Source: Chamaesiphon sp041738715
GTDB taxonomy: Bacteria; Cyanobacteriota; Cyanobacteriia; Cyanobacteriales; Chamaesiphonaceae
Assembly: GCA_041738715.1 (NCBI GenBank)
Contig: JBGSPI010000052.1
Coordinates: 1-64,000, forward strand
Length of the DNA stretch: 64,000 bases
Direction of reading: 5' to 3'
Shown here: positions 7,833-14,858 of the stretch, in pieces
Layout of the letters: the number at the start of each line of letters is the position of its first letter
How positions within the stretch are numbered: the first letter of the stretch is position 1
Translations under genes and position numbers: made by a program
The notes under the pieces: generated by a model
Told to the model about the DNA's origin: nothing
What the model saw: the letters and a program-made list of their open reading frames with translations, nothing else
Databases searched by the model: none

Positions 7833-8762
7833 TTAACGCCGAATCAGATCTGCACTGAATTGCTCGATAATTTGTTTGCCTTCGGCGATCGAAAAATCCA
7901 AGAAAGTTTGCGCCGCCACCGATAGCTGTTTCCCCTTGGGATAAATAACATACCAATGACGTTGAATCGGAAAACCTTCGACATTGAGAATGGTGAGTAG
8001 TCCATTCTGGGCTTCCAAATCGAGGGAATGTTGGGAGAGGACAGAAATACCTAGCCCCCCAGCGATTGCTTGTTTGATCGCTTCATTACTACTGATTTCG
8101 ATCGCTACATCAACCACAACGCGATTTTCAGCTAAAAAATGCTCGACAACTGAGCGCGTACCCGAACCTGCTTCTCGAAAAATAAACGGTTCCGTTGCTA
8201 GTTCTTTCAGTGCAATATTTGGCTTCCCCGCTAGCGGATGATTTGAGGGGGCGACGACCACTAGGGGATTATCGAGGATCGGTCGCAGATCGATGTCCAG
8301 GTCGCTAGGCGGTCTTCCGGTGAAGTATAGATCGTCTTGATTCTTCGCTAATCTGTCCAGGACACCTTCTTGATTGGTAATATGTAGAGCTAATTCAATA
8401 TCGGGGTGTTTGCGCCTAAAGGTACCGAGGAGCCGAGGGACAAAATATTTGGCGGTAGTACTAGCAACTAAATTGATCCGCCCTTGTTTTAGTCCTTTGA
8501 GTTCATCGATGGCAATTTCTAGCTCCGCAAACTTTTCCGAAATAATTGCACTCGCAGTTAACACTTCCTGCCCAGCCGCTGTGAGATAGATTTGTTTGCC
8601 AAGTTGCTCGAATAGTGGCAACCCAATGATTTGAGTGAGCCGCTTAATTTGCTGCGAAACTGTCGGCTGAGTTAGTTCGAGTTCTTCGGCTGCACGGGTA
8701 AAACTGCCGTGTCTGGCGATCGCTTCGAGAATTTGTAGTTGATGTAGCGTCGCTTGCTTCAT
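7833..8762 (-). CDS. cmpR: LysR-type regulator, CmpR/RbcR family
   Basis: A 309-residue LysR-type activator. The N-terminal winged helix (LHQLQILEAIARHGSFTRAAEEL, then LTQPTVSQQIKRL) is followed by the effector domain with STTAKYFVPRLLGTF, the DNPLVVVAPSNHPLA strand and SNEAIKQAIAGGLGISVLS. These blocks closely resemble cyanobacterial CmpR, RbcR and NdhR, which respond to low CO2. I chose the ATG at 8762 because MKQATLHQLQ aligns with the family start; the longer frame begins with an unrelated stretch. It lies on the same strand and about 180 bp beyond cmpD, so it may be read with, or next to, the operon it controls. The exact paralogue (CmpR versus RbcR) is inferred from this neighbourhood. 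Confidence 0.8.
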   Translation of the reverse strand: MKQATLHQLQILEAIARHGSFTRAAEELELTQPTVSQQIKRLTQIIGLPLFEQLGKQIYLTAAGQEVLTASAIISEKFAELEIAIDELKGLKQGRINLVASTTAKYFVPRLLGTFRRKHPDIELALHITNQEGVLDRLAKNQDDLYFTGRPPSDLDIDLRPILDNPLVVVAPSNHPLAGKPNIALKELATEPFIFREAGSGTRSVVEHFLAENRVVVDVAIEISSNEAIKQAIAGGLGISVLSQHSLDLEAQNGLLTILNVEGFPIQRHWYVIYPKGKQLSVAAQTFLDFSIAEGKQIIEQFSADLIRR

Positions 8763-8941
8763 GGTTTTAGCTGAATGTACCTCAATTGAGACTGAATAGA
8801 TGCTGATTATCACTTTAGCTTAACCAAACAGCGTTAAATCGCGATCGCCAAAAATATCGGTAGGAGCAATTCAAGATCGCTGCTACCGAAGGTTTAATCC
8901 TGTGGATATCGATTCTCTTGTAGAGGAGCTACACCGACGAG

Positions 8942-9766
8942 CTAGTGAGAATTGCCACTATATAAAAATTCCAGCGCGCGGTTGCGTAAATCGTAATAGC
9001 GAGGATCTTCGAGCATTTGTTCGCGATCGCGCGGACGCTCGAAGGGAATCTCTAAAATTTCACCAATCCCAGCGGCAGGGCCTTCTGTCATCATTACTAA
9101 CCGATCGGCAAGGAATAAACATTCATCGATATCATGAGTTACCATCAGCACCGTACACCCAAATTCGCGAACAATTTCTGATACTTCTTCCTGCATTTCT
9201 TCTTTAGTAATTGCATCCAAAGCACCGAGAGGTTCGTCTAAAATCAGGACTTCAGGGCGCAGACAAAAAGCTCGGGCAATCGCCACACGCTGACGCATTC
9301 CACCAGATAATTGGGTTGGTTTTTTTTCCATTGCCTCGCCCAAACCAACCATCGTCAGGTTATCGCGGACAATCCGATCTTTTTCCGATTTCGATTTGTT
9401 GGGATGGACGGAATCTAACCCAAAATAGACATTTTCATAGGCTGTCATCCACGGCATTAATGAGTAGTTTTGAAACACCACCATTCGATCGGGGCCTGGT
9501 TTGGTAATTGGCTTACCATTCATGGTCACTCGACCTTCGTTGGGTGTGGCAAATCCGGAAAGTGTATTTAATAGAGTAGACTTACCACAACCAGAATGTC
9601 CTATAATACAAATGAATTCGCCTTGCTTGACAGTCAGGTCAATATCCTTGATGACAACATTTAATCCTGTTCTAGTAGGATAAGTTTTGGTGACTCTCTC
9701 AAAGCTGATAAAATCTTGTTTAGTGGTTTTTAATCTTCCCGACAGGGATGCAGAAATAGCAGTCAT
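8942..9766 (-). CDS. cmpD: Bicarbonate ABC transporter ATPase CmpD
   Basis: A 274-residue ABC ATPase of the NrtD/CmpD/SsuB class. It has Walker A GHSGCGKST, Q-loop VVFQNYSLMPW, signature LSGGMRQRVAIARA, Walker B VLILDEPLGALD and the switch histidine VTHDIDE. It energises uptake of bicarbonate together with CmpC, CmpB and the lipoprotein CmpA at the cytoplasmic membrane. It is the last gene of the cmpABCD order on the minus strand. Unlike CmpC it has no C-terminal substrate-binding extension. The nitrate/bicarbonate distinction rests mainly on CmpA. Confidence 0.88.
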   Translation of the reverse strand: MTAISASLSGRLKTTKQDFISFERVTKTYPTRTGLNVVIKDIDLTVKQGEFICIIGHSGCGKSTLLNTLSGFATPNEGRVTMNGKPITKPGPDRMVVFQNYSLMPWMTAYENVYFGLDSVHPNKSKSEKDRIVRDNLTMVGLGEAMEKKPTQLSGGMRQRVAIARAFCLRPEVLILDEPLGALDAITKEEMQEEVSEIVREFGCTVLMVTHDIDECLFLADRLVMMTEGPAAGIGEILEIPFERPRDREQMLEDPRYYDLRNRALEFLYSGNSH

Positions 9767-9819
9767 AGGATTTAATTAAGAATTGAGAATTAATAATTGA
9801 TAATTGAGTAAAACCGTGA

Positions 9820-9847
9820 GTTGGGTTTCGCTATCGCTCAACCCAAC
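9820..9847. repeat. Hairpin repeat between cmpC and cmpD
   Basis: GTTGGGTT and AACCCAAC form an 8-bp stem with a loop TCGCTATCGCTC. The word TTGGGTTTCGCTATCGCTCA is a common type of dispersed intergenic repeat in cyanobacteria. It lies in the 107-bp gap between two genes of one operon. Confidence 0.5.
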
Positions 9848-9873
9848 CTCAGAGAAAAAGACTTGTCCTCCTA

Positions 9874-11844
9874 TTAGTGAATTTCCGCTAGGGTAATATC
9901 GCGTTTGATTTCGAGATTGTTGAGATAGCGAATCGGATCTTCGGCATCGAAAGTGGAACCATCGACGAGTTGAATCGAACCTCGACTATAGGAAATCTCA
10001 CTCATCCCCAATTCCCGCGCTGCGGTACTAAATACGCCAACCCGACAGGTGTTTTCGAGTACCTCTACCCAGTTGCGGGGAAATGGCACATCGCCCCACC
10101 GAGCCATCTCGACCATGTGCCACAGATGTTCAGTCCGGCTGGGACGATTGACACCATCACCGAAAAAGACGTGGTGGGCGACCGATTCTACACCAGGGAC
10201 AATATCATTGGGGCCACCTAAATGGATAAAATCTAGATTGGTGCCGATATATTCCTTGCGAACCAAGATTTTGCGAATTTCTTCAGCATTAGTGGGATCG
10301 GCACAGTAGCGGCAAGCGTCTAGAAGTGCCTTATTCAAGGCAATAAAGGTATTGGGAAAGGCAGCAGCCCAATCTTGGCGACAGCCTAAAACTTTGCCGG
10401 GATGACCGCTCCAGATATCGATATCGCGGGCGATTGTAAAGCCAATCCCTTCGATTTCGGCGCGCAGATTCCACGGATCGCCGACGCAAAAACCGTCGAT
10501 CGTACCGCTTTTCAAATCTACGACCATTTGAGCGGGCGGGATTTGTTTTAAGTGTAACTCTCGATCTGGATCGATTCCCCCACTTGCCAGCCAATAACGC
10601 AGCAGTAGGTTGTGCATGGACGAAGGATGCACAACACCCATTCGGTGCGGTTCGTCGGGGGTGGCGCGGATCGCTTCGCGGAAATCGGCGAGAGTTTTGA
10701 CACCGCGCTGCTTAAACCTTTTATCGAGGGTAATAGCATTACCATTGCGGCTGATGGTGAGGGAGCTAACCACAGGTACGCTTTGACCGCCCGCACCACC
10801 GAGGGTAATCCACAGGGGCATTCCCGATGGCATGGCTGCTGCATCGATATAACCGGCGATCAGTCCATCGACAACGCCGCGCCAACTCGATTCTCGCACC
10901 AAGGAGGTTTGTTCTAAACCGTGTTTAGCAAAGAAGCCTTTTTCTTTGGCGATAATCATCGGCGCGCACGCTGTTAAGGGCACGAAACCAAGTTCCAAGT
11001 TAACTTTTTCTAACCCGTGGGCGGCAACATTTTGAACTTTCCGCGCCCGCATTTTTTTAACTTGTTTTTGCTGGTTGAGAAAGTAAATAATTTCACTCCG
11101 AAGCTGATAGTAACTCGGATGTTTGACAGCTTCTAAGCGTTTGCGCGGGCGGGGAATATCGACATCTAAAATCGAGCCAATTTTGGAAGCGGGACCATTA
11201 GTGAGCATCACCACTCGATCGCTCATCAGTACTGCTTCATCGACTTCGTGAGTCACCATCAATGCCGAAATTTGATTATCTTCGCAAATTTTAACTAGCT
11301 GTTCTTGTAATTTACCCCGCGTTAGGGCATCGAGTACGCCAAAGGGTTCGTCTAGTAATAATAAGCGCGGTTGCACGGCTAGAGCGCGAGCGATCGCCAC
11401 CCGTTGGCGCATCCCTCCTGACATTTCGCCTGGGTATTTATCGATCTCTTTCGTCAGTCCGACGACATCGACATAATGCTCGACGATTTCTTTCCGTTCT
11501 TGAGCGGTTTTTTCGGTCAGAACTTCATCGACAGCAAAGGCGACGTTTTCCCGTACTGTCAGCCAGGGTAATAGCGAATAGTTCTGGAAAACCACAATCC
11601 GATCAGGTCCAGGTTTGGTAATCGTTAATCCTTCTAAGGTAACTATTCCTTCTGTTGCTAAATCCAATCCGGCAATCATATTGAGCAGGGTGGATTTGCC
11701 GCAGCCAGAGTGACCGATGAGGGAAATAAATTCACCGCGTTTGATTTGGAGATCGATGCCGCGTAGGGCGATATATTCGCGCCCACCGCCGAGGGGGAAG
11801 GTTTTTCCGGCATCTTTAATATTGACTAGTTCGGCTGTTGTCAT
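9874..11844 (-). CDS. cmpC: Bicarbonate ABC transporter ATPase/regulatory subunit CmpC
   Basis: A 656-residue fusion. Residues 1 to about 270 are an ABC ATPase (Walker A GHSGCGKST, signature MSGGMRQRVAIARA, Walker B LLLLDEPFGVLD, VTHEVDEAV). Residues about 285-656 are a solute-binding domain homologous to CmpA/NrtA (LGFVPLTACAPMIIAKEKGFF, RYWLASGGIDPDRELHL, CVGDPWNLRA). This layout is known only in NrtC and CmpC, where the C-terminal domain regulates transport from the cytoplasmic side. The 248-bp gap to cmpB contains three short hairpins. The family length (about 660 residues) is matched, so it is complete. Confidence 0.9.
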   Translation of the reverse strand: MTTAELVNIKDAGKTFPLGGGREYIALRGIDLQIKRGEFISLIGHSGCGKSTLLNMIAGLDLATEGIVTLEGLTITKPGPDRIVVFQNYSLLPWLTVRENVAFAVDEVLTEKTAQERKEIVEHYVDVVGLTKEIDKYPGEMSGGMRQRVAIARALAVQPRLLLLDEPFGVLDALTRGKLQEQLVKICEDNQISALMVTHEVDEAVLMSDRVVMLTNGPASKIGSILDVDIPRPRKRLEAVKHPSYYQLRSEIIYFLNQQKQVKKMRARKVQNVAAHGLEKVNLELGFVPLTACAPMIIAKEKGFFAKHGLEQTSLVRESSWRGVVDGLIAGYIDAAAMPSGMPLWITLGGAGGQSVPVVSSLTISRNGNAITLDKRFKQRGVKTLADFREAIRATPDEPHRMGVVHPSSMHNLLLRYWLASGGIDPDRELHLKQIPPAQMVVDLKSGTIDGFCVGDPWNLRAEIEGIGFTIARDIDIWSGHPGKVLGCRQDWAAAFPNTFIALNKALLDACRYCADPTNAEEIRKILVRKEYIGTNLDFIHLGGPNDIVPGVESVAHHVFFGDGVNRPSRTEHLWHMVEMARWGDVPFPRNWVEVLENTCRVGVFSTAARELGMSEISYSRGSIQLVDGSTFDAEDPIRYLNNLEIKRDITLAEIH

Positions 11845-11964
11845 GTCAATTTAGGATTTTATATTTTGGATTATTAATAGTAGCTTTCGGTATTTAGCGA
11901 TCGCGGGTCAATCCATTGGTTGACAATCAAGCAAATGGATTTGTGCATTGGTGCCTAGTTTTAA

Positions 11965-12044
11965 CCCGCCCGTTTAAGTGCGGGCTACCTCAATTAAGTC
12001 CACTTAAGTGGACTTTTGCCATTAGCCCGCGATTTATCTGCGGG
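11965..12044. repeat. Cluster of three hairpins between cmpB and cmpC
   Basis: Three inverted repeats occur in 80 bp: CCCGC/GCGGG at 11965-11984, a perfect 20-bp palindrome at 11996-12015 (half-site AAGTCCACTT) and CCCGC/GCGGG at 12026-12044. The outer two share the words AGCCCGC and GCGGG, so the set looks like one composite palindromic element inserted in the operon. It could affect mRNA stability or processing between cmpB and cmpC; that is inference. Confidence 0.55.
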
Positions 12045-12092
12045 TGGTTGAGAACTTCTTCTTCACCCTCAAACAGATCGCGAAACCAAGAG

Positions 12093-12926
12093 TTATTGTT
12101 TGACGATTTTGTTCTGTAACCAACCCATTGCGGTATCAAGTAATAAGCCAACCGCACCGATCCAAACTAGGGCGAGGATAACTTCGCTGATGTAGTTATT
12201 TTGATAAGCTTCCCAGATAAAGAACCCGATGCCGACGATGCCCGACATGACGATTTCAGCGGCGATAATTGCCAACCAAGCTAAACTGATCGCGACGCGC
12301 AAGCCAGTAAAAATATAGGGCAGAGCAGAAGGCAGTAGAATTTGGAAGAAGTATTTTTGCTTGGAAGCTTGGACGACTTTAGAAACATTAATATAATCTT
12401 GGGGAATTTGTTTAACACCAACTGCGGTATTAATTAAAATCGGCCAGACGGCGGTAATAAAGATTACGAATAAAGCAGCGGGTTCGTTTTTGTTTAAGGC
12501 GGCGAGGGAAATCGGCACCCAAGCGAGGGGAGGAACCGTTCTCAAGAAGAGGAACAAAGGATCGAGTGCTTTGGAGAGCATCTGACTAGTCCCGATCGCG
12601 ATACCGAGGGAAATTCCGACGATCGCGGCTAATGTATAACTAATTCCCACCCGTTGTAAGCTTGCCCAAGTCTGCCAGAACATCCCTTTATCAATCCCAC
12701 CGCGATCGTAAAAAGGATAGCGCACTAATTCAAAAGTCCGCGCATCAGTAAACAGGCTCGAAGGACCTGGTAATAGGGTAATTCCCGAAGCTGATAGCAA
12801 TTCCCAAGCACCTAAGAACGCAGCAATGGCGATCGCTGGTGGCAGGACATTACTCTTGATTGTTTTGGCAGATATTTCCATATTGCCAATCCGAAATCCC
12901 GATGATTTACGAACGCTTGATGCCAT
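12093..12926 (-). CDS. cmpB: Bicarbonate ABC transporter permease CmpB
   Basis: A 277-residue inner-membrane permease of the NrtB/CmpB/SsuC family (BPD_transp_1 fold, about six helices). A cytoplasmic N-terminus is followed by a first helix (NVLPPAIAIAAFLGAWELLSA), then SLQRVGISYTLAAIVGISLGIAIG, PLAWVPISLAAL and the EAA-like cytoplasmic loop (ALPYIFTGLRVAISLAWLAIIAAEIV) that docks on the ATPases. Downstream of cmpA by 75 bp, upstream of cmpC. Role: membrane channel for bicarbonate import. Confidence 0.9.
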   Translation of the reverse strand: MASSVRKSSGFRIGNMEISAKTIKSNVLPPAIAIAAFLGAWELLSASGITLLPGPSSLFTDARTFELVRYPFYDRGGIDKGMFWQTWASLQRVGISYTLAAIVGISLGIAIGTSQMLSKALDPLFLFLRTVPPLAWVPISLAALNKNEPAALFVIFITAVWPILINTAVGVKQIPQDYINVSKVVQASKQKYFFQILLPSALPYIFTGLRVAISLAWLAIIAAEIVMSGIVGIGFFIWEAYQNNYISEVILALVWIGAVGLLLDTAMGWLQNKIVKQ

Positions 12927-12959
12927 AATAATGCTCCAAAATAAACAGTTGATAGTTGA

Positions 12960-12978
12960 CCCTTCGACAAGCTCAGGG
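12960..12978. repeat. Short inverted repeat in the cmpA-cmpB gap
   Basis: CCCT and AGGG flank TCGACAAGCTC, giving the word CCCTTCGACAAGCTCAGGG, a frequent type of interspersed repeat in cyanobacterial intergenic DNA. It sits in the 75-bp spacer between cmpA and cmpB. Confidence 0.4.
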
Positions 12979-13001
12979 CAGGTAGTTGACAGGTTGGGAT
13001 C

Positions 13002-14351
13002 TTAAGCCTTCATTGCTTTGATCTTTAAGCTATCTAAATAAGCTTTCGGATTTTCGGGGTTGAATTCGGCACCATCGAAGAATTTTTCGATGCCGCGAGA
13101 TGTAGATGCGGGAATATCTGCGCTGGCAATGCCCAATTCTTGAGCAGCCTCTCGCCAATACTTCTCACCACTCACCGCATTAATAATGCGATCGGCTTCA
13201 CCTAATGCACCTTGAGGTAAAAATCCCCAGCGGACGCTTTCGGTTAAGAACCAGAGATCGTGACTCTTATAGGGATAAGAAACATTACCTCGAGCATCTT
13301 TCCAGTAGCGAATGGCTAATTTCTCATCCTTAACTGTTTTGCGCTCTGCACCGAGGACGTACTCGCCTAAGTACGGGCCAATTAATAGATCGCTGGGAAC
13401 GTTAAAGTATTTACGTTGCCCTAAAATAGCGGCCATTTCTGCTCTATTTTTCGGATCGTCGCACCACATTTGGGCTTCCATAATGCCTTTGAGAATTGCT
13501 TTGGCAGCTTTGGGATTTTTTCTGACCCAATCTTCGCGCATGGCAAAGTACTCCTCTGGGTGCGCTGGCCAAATCTGGGCGGTTAAAACTGCCAAGAAGC
13601 CGAACTTACGGCGATCGCGTAAAATCCGCGACGGCCAAGGATCGCCTGTACTAAATCCATCCATCGAACCAGTTCGCATACTCGCTACCGTTTGGGCTGC
13701 GGGTACAGCAATCAGATCGATATCTTTATTGGGATCGATGCCACCTGCTGTCAGCCAATAGCGAATCCAAAAATCTTGGTTGACGCGAGGGAAGGTATAG
13801 GCCGCTTTGAAGGGCTTACCGTCAGCCTTCATCTCCCTAACGTATTGTGCCGCCTTCGATACATCTAGATCGAAACCCTTACCACCATGTTGGGCAGCGA
13901 TCGCAATCCCATTGCCTTGGGTGCTCAACTGCGCCATCGACAACATCGGAATTTTGCGATTTCCCTTGGTAATAATCCCTTCCGAAATCAACTGCGGCAT
14001 GGGCATCTGCCACTGTCCGCCATCGATCCCACCGTTAGAGGAGCCGATCTCAATATTATCTCGCGCCGAACCCCAAGAAGCTTGTTTCGATACATCCACA
14101 TCTGTCATGCCGTGGCGAGCGAAAAAACCTTTTTCCCTAGCAATAATCAATGGTGCTGATTCGGCGATCGCAATATAGCCCAGTTTAACGGATGTTGTTT
14201 CTGGGGTAGTTAACGAACTGAGAGTCAGTGCTTGGGCTTTGGGCGATAGGGCATCTGGGGCGGGTGGGTTGATGCTGCAACCTTTGAGTAGGGTTGCGCC
14301 ACCAGCGGCACCAGCCGCCAGCAAAAAGTGCCGACGCGAGAGATGTTGCAT
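13002..14351 (-). CDS. cmpA: Bicarbonate-binding lipoprotein CmpA
   Basis: A 449-residue solute-binding lipoprotein. The start has a twin-arginine (SRRHFLLAAG) and a lipobox LLKGC (Cys25), so it is anchored outside the cytoplasmic membrane. Conserved blocks are VKLGYIAIAESAPLIIAREKGFF, GGIDGGQWQMPMP, NQDFWIRYWLTAGGIDP, STGDPWPSRI and HPEEYFAMREDW. Two positions separate CmpA from the nitrate protein NrtA: the nitrate-binding His of NrtA is Gln here (in NQDFW), and the Lys of NrtA HPEK is Glu here (HPEE). Both match bicarbonate-binding CmpA as I know the family. It is the first gene of the operon, and a divergent Fe-S membrane protein starts 507 bp away. Confidence 0.88.
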   Translation of the reverse strand: MQHLSRRHFLLAAGAAGGATLLKGCSINPPAPDALSPKAQALTLSSLTTPETTSVKLGYIAIAESAPLIIAREKGFFARHGMTDVDVSKQASWGSARDNIEIGSSNGGIDGGQWQMPMPQLISEGIITKGNRKIPMLSMAQLSTQGNGIAIAAQHGGKGFDLDVSKAAQYVREMKADGKPFKAAYTFPRVNQDFWIRYWLTAGGIDPNKDIDLIAVPAAQTVASMRTGSMDGFSTGDPWPSRILRDRRKFGFLAVLTAQIWPAHPEEYFAMREDWVRKNPKAAKAILKGIMEAQMWCDDPKNRAEMAAILGQRKYFNVPSDLLIGPYLGEYVLGAERKTVKDEKLAIRYWKDARGNVSYPYKSHDLWFLTESVRWGFLPQGALGEADRIINAVSGEKYWREAAQELGIASADIPASTSRGIEKFFDGAEFNPENPKAYLDSLKIKAMKA

Positions 14352-14858
14352 GGGTTTCTTAAATGGATATCTGAAGTTGAGGCGATTTTAGGATCGATTC
14401 TTGAAATTGATAAAATCAATGGTTTAATTAAATATCATAGATAAACTATCTCATCATTCATTGCACTTGTCAATATATTTTTGAAAATATCTGTATGAAC
14501 AATTTGCTTGAATAGTCAAAGTGACAGATTTAAAAAACTGATGATTAAAATAAATAATTCGGGCTTCCCTTGCAAATCATTGCTTGTATCATTAGCATAT
14601 AAGGTAAATCTCGGCGCATCTAAATTTGTTACCGATCGAGCGATCGCAAAGCATAGCGCATACTTCAATATTCCATAGATTTTATCAATAGATATTTTAA
14701 GATAAAATTATATTTTTAGCAAATTAAAATATATATCATAGAAAACATCAATGCTAATTTGACACCAACGTTGATCGCTCTTGCCGCCAATGACATCATG
14801 CGTTCATAACTGGTCTTGGATTGCGGATTTATCCTCGCTCACACAATCGAAATATTTT
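14352..14858. promoter_or_regulatory. Long AT-rich divergent region upstream of cmpA
   Basis: The 507-bp region between cmpA and the Fe-S/cNMP gene has no convincing ORF. Near cmpA it holds two small inverted repeats, ATTGAT-N3-ATCAAT (14406-14420) and AGATA-N3-TATCT (14439-14451). A TTA-N7-TAA match to the known CmpR-type site lies at 14545-14557, but such a match is weak evidence in AT-rich DNA. It probably contains both promoters and a LysR operator. Confidence 0.4.

Noticed and set aside
8942..14351. Nitrate transporter NrtABCD
   Set aside because: The ligand positions and the CmpR-like neighbour fit the bicarbonate system CmpABCD better.
14545..14557. Firm CmpR operator (TTA-N7-TAA)
   Set aside because: The match is in very AT-rich DNA where it is expected by chance; kept only as a weak hint.
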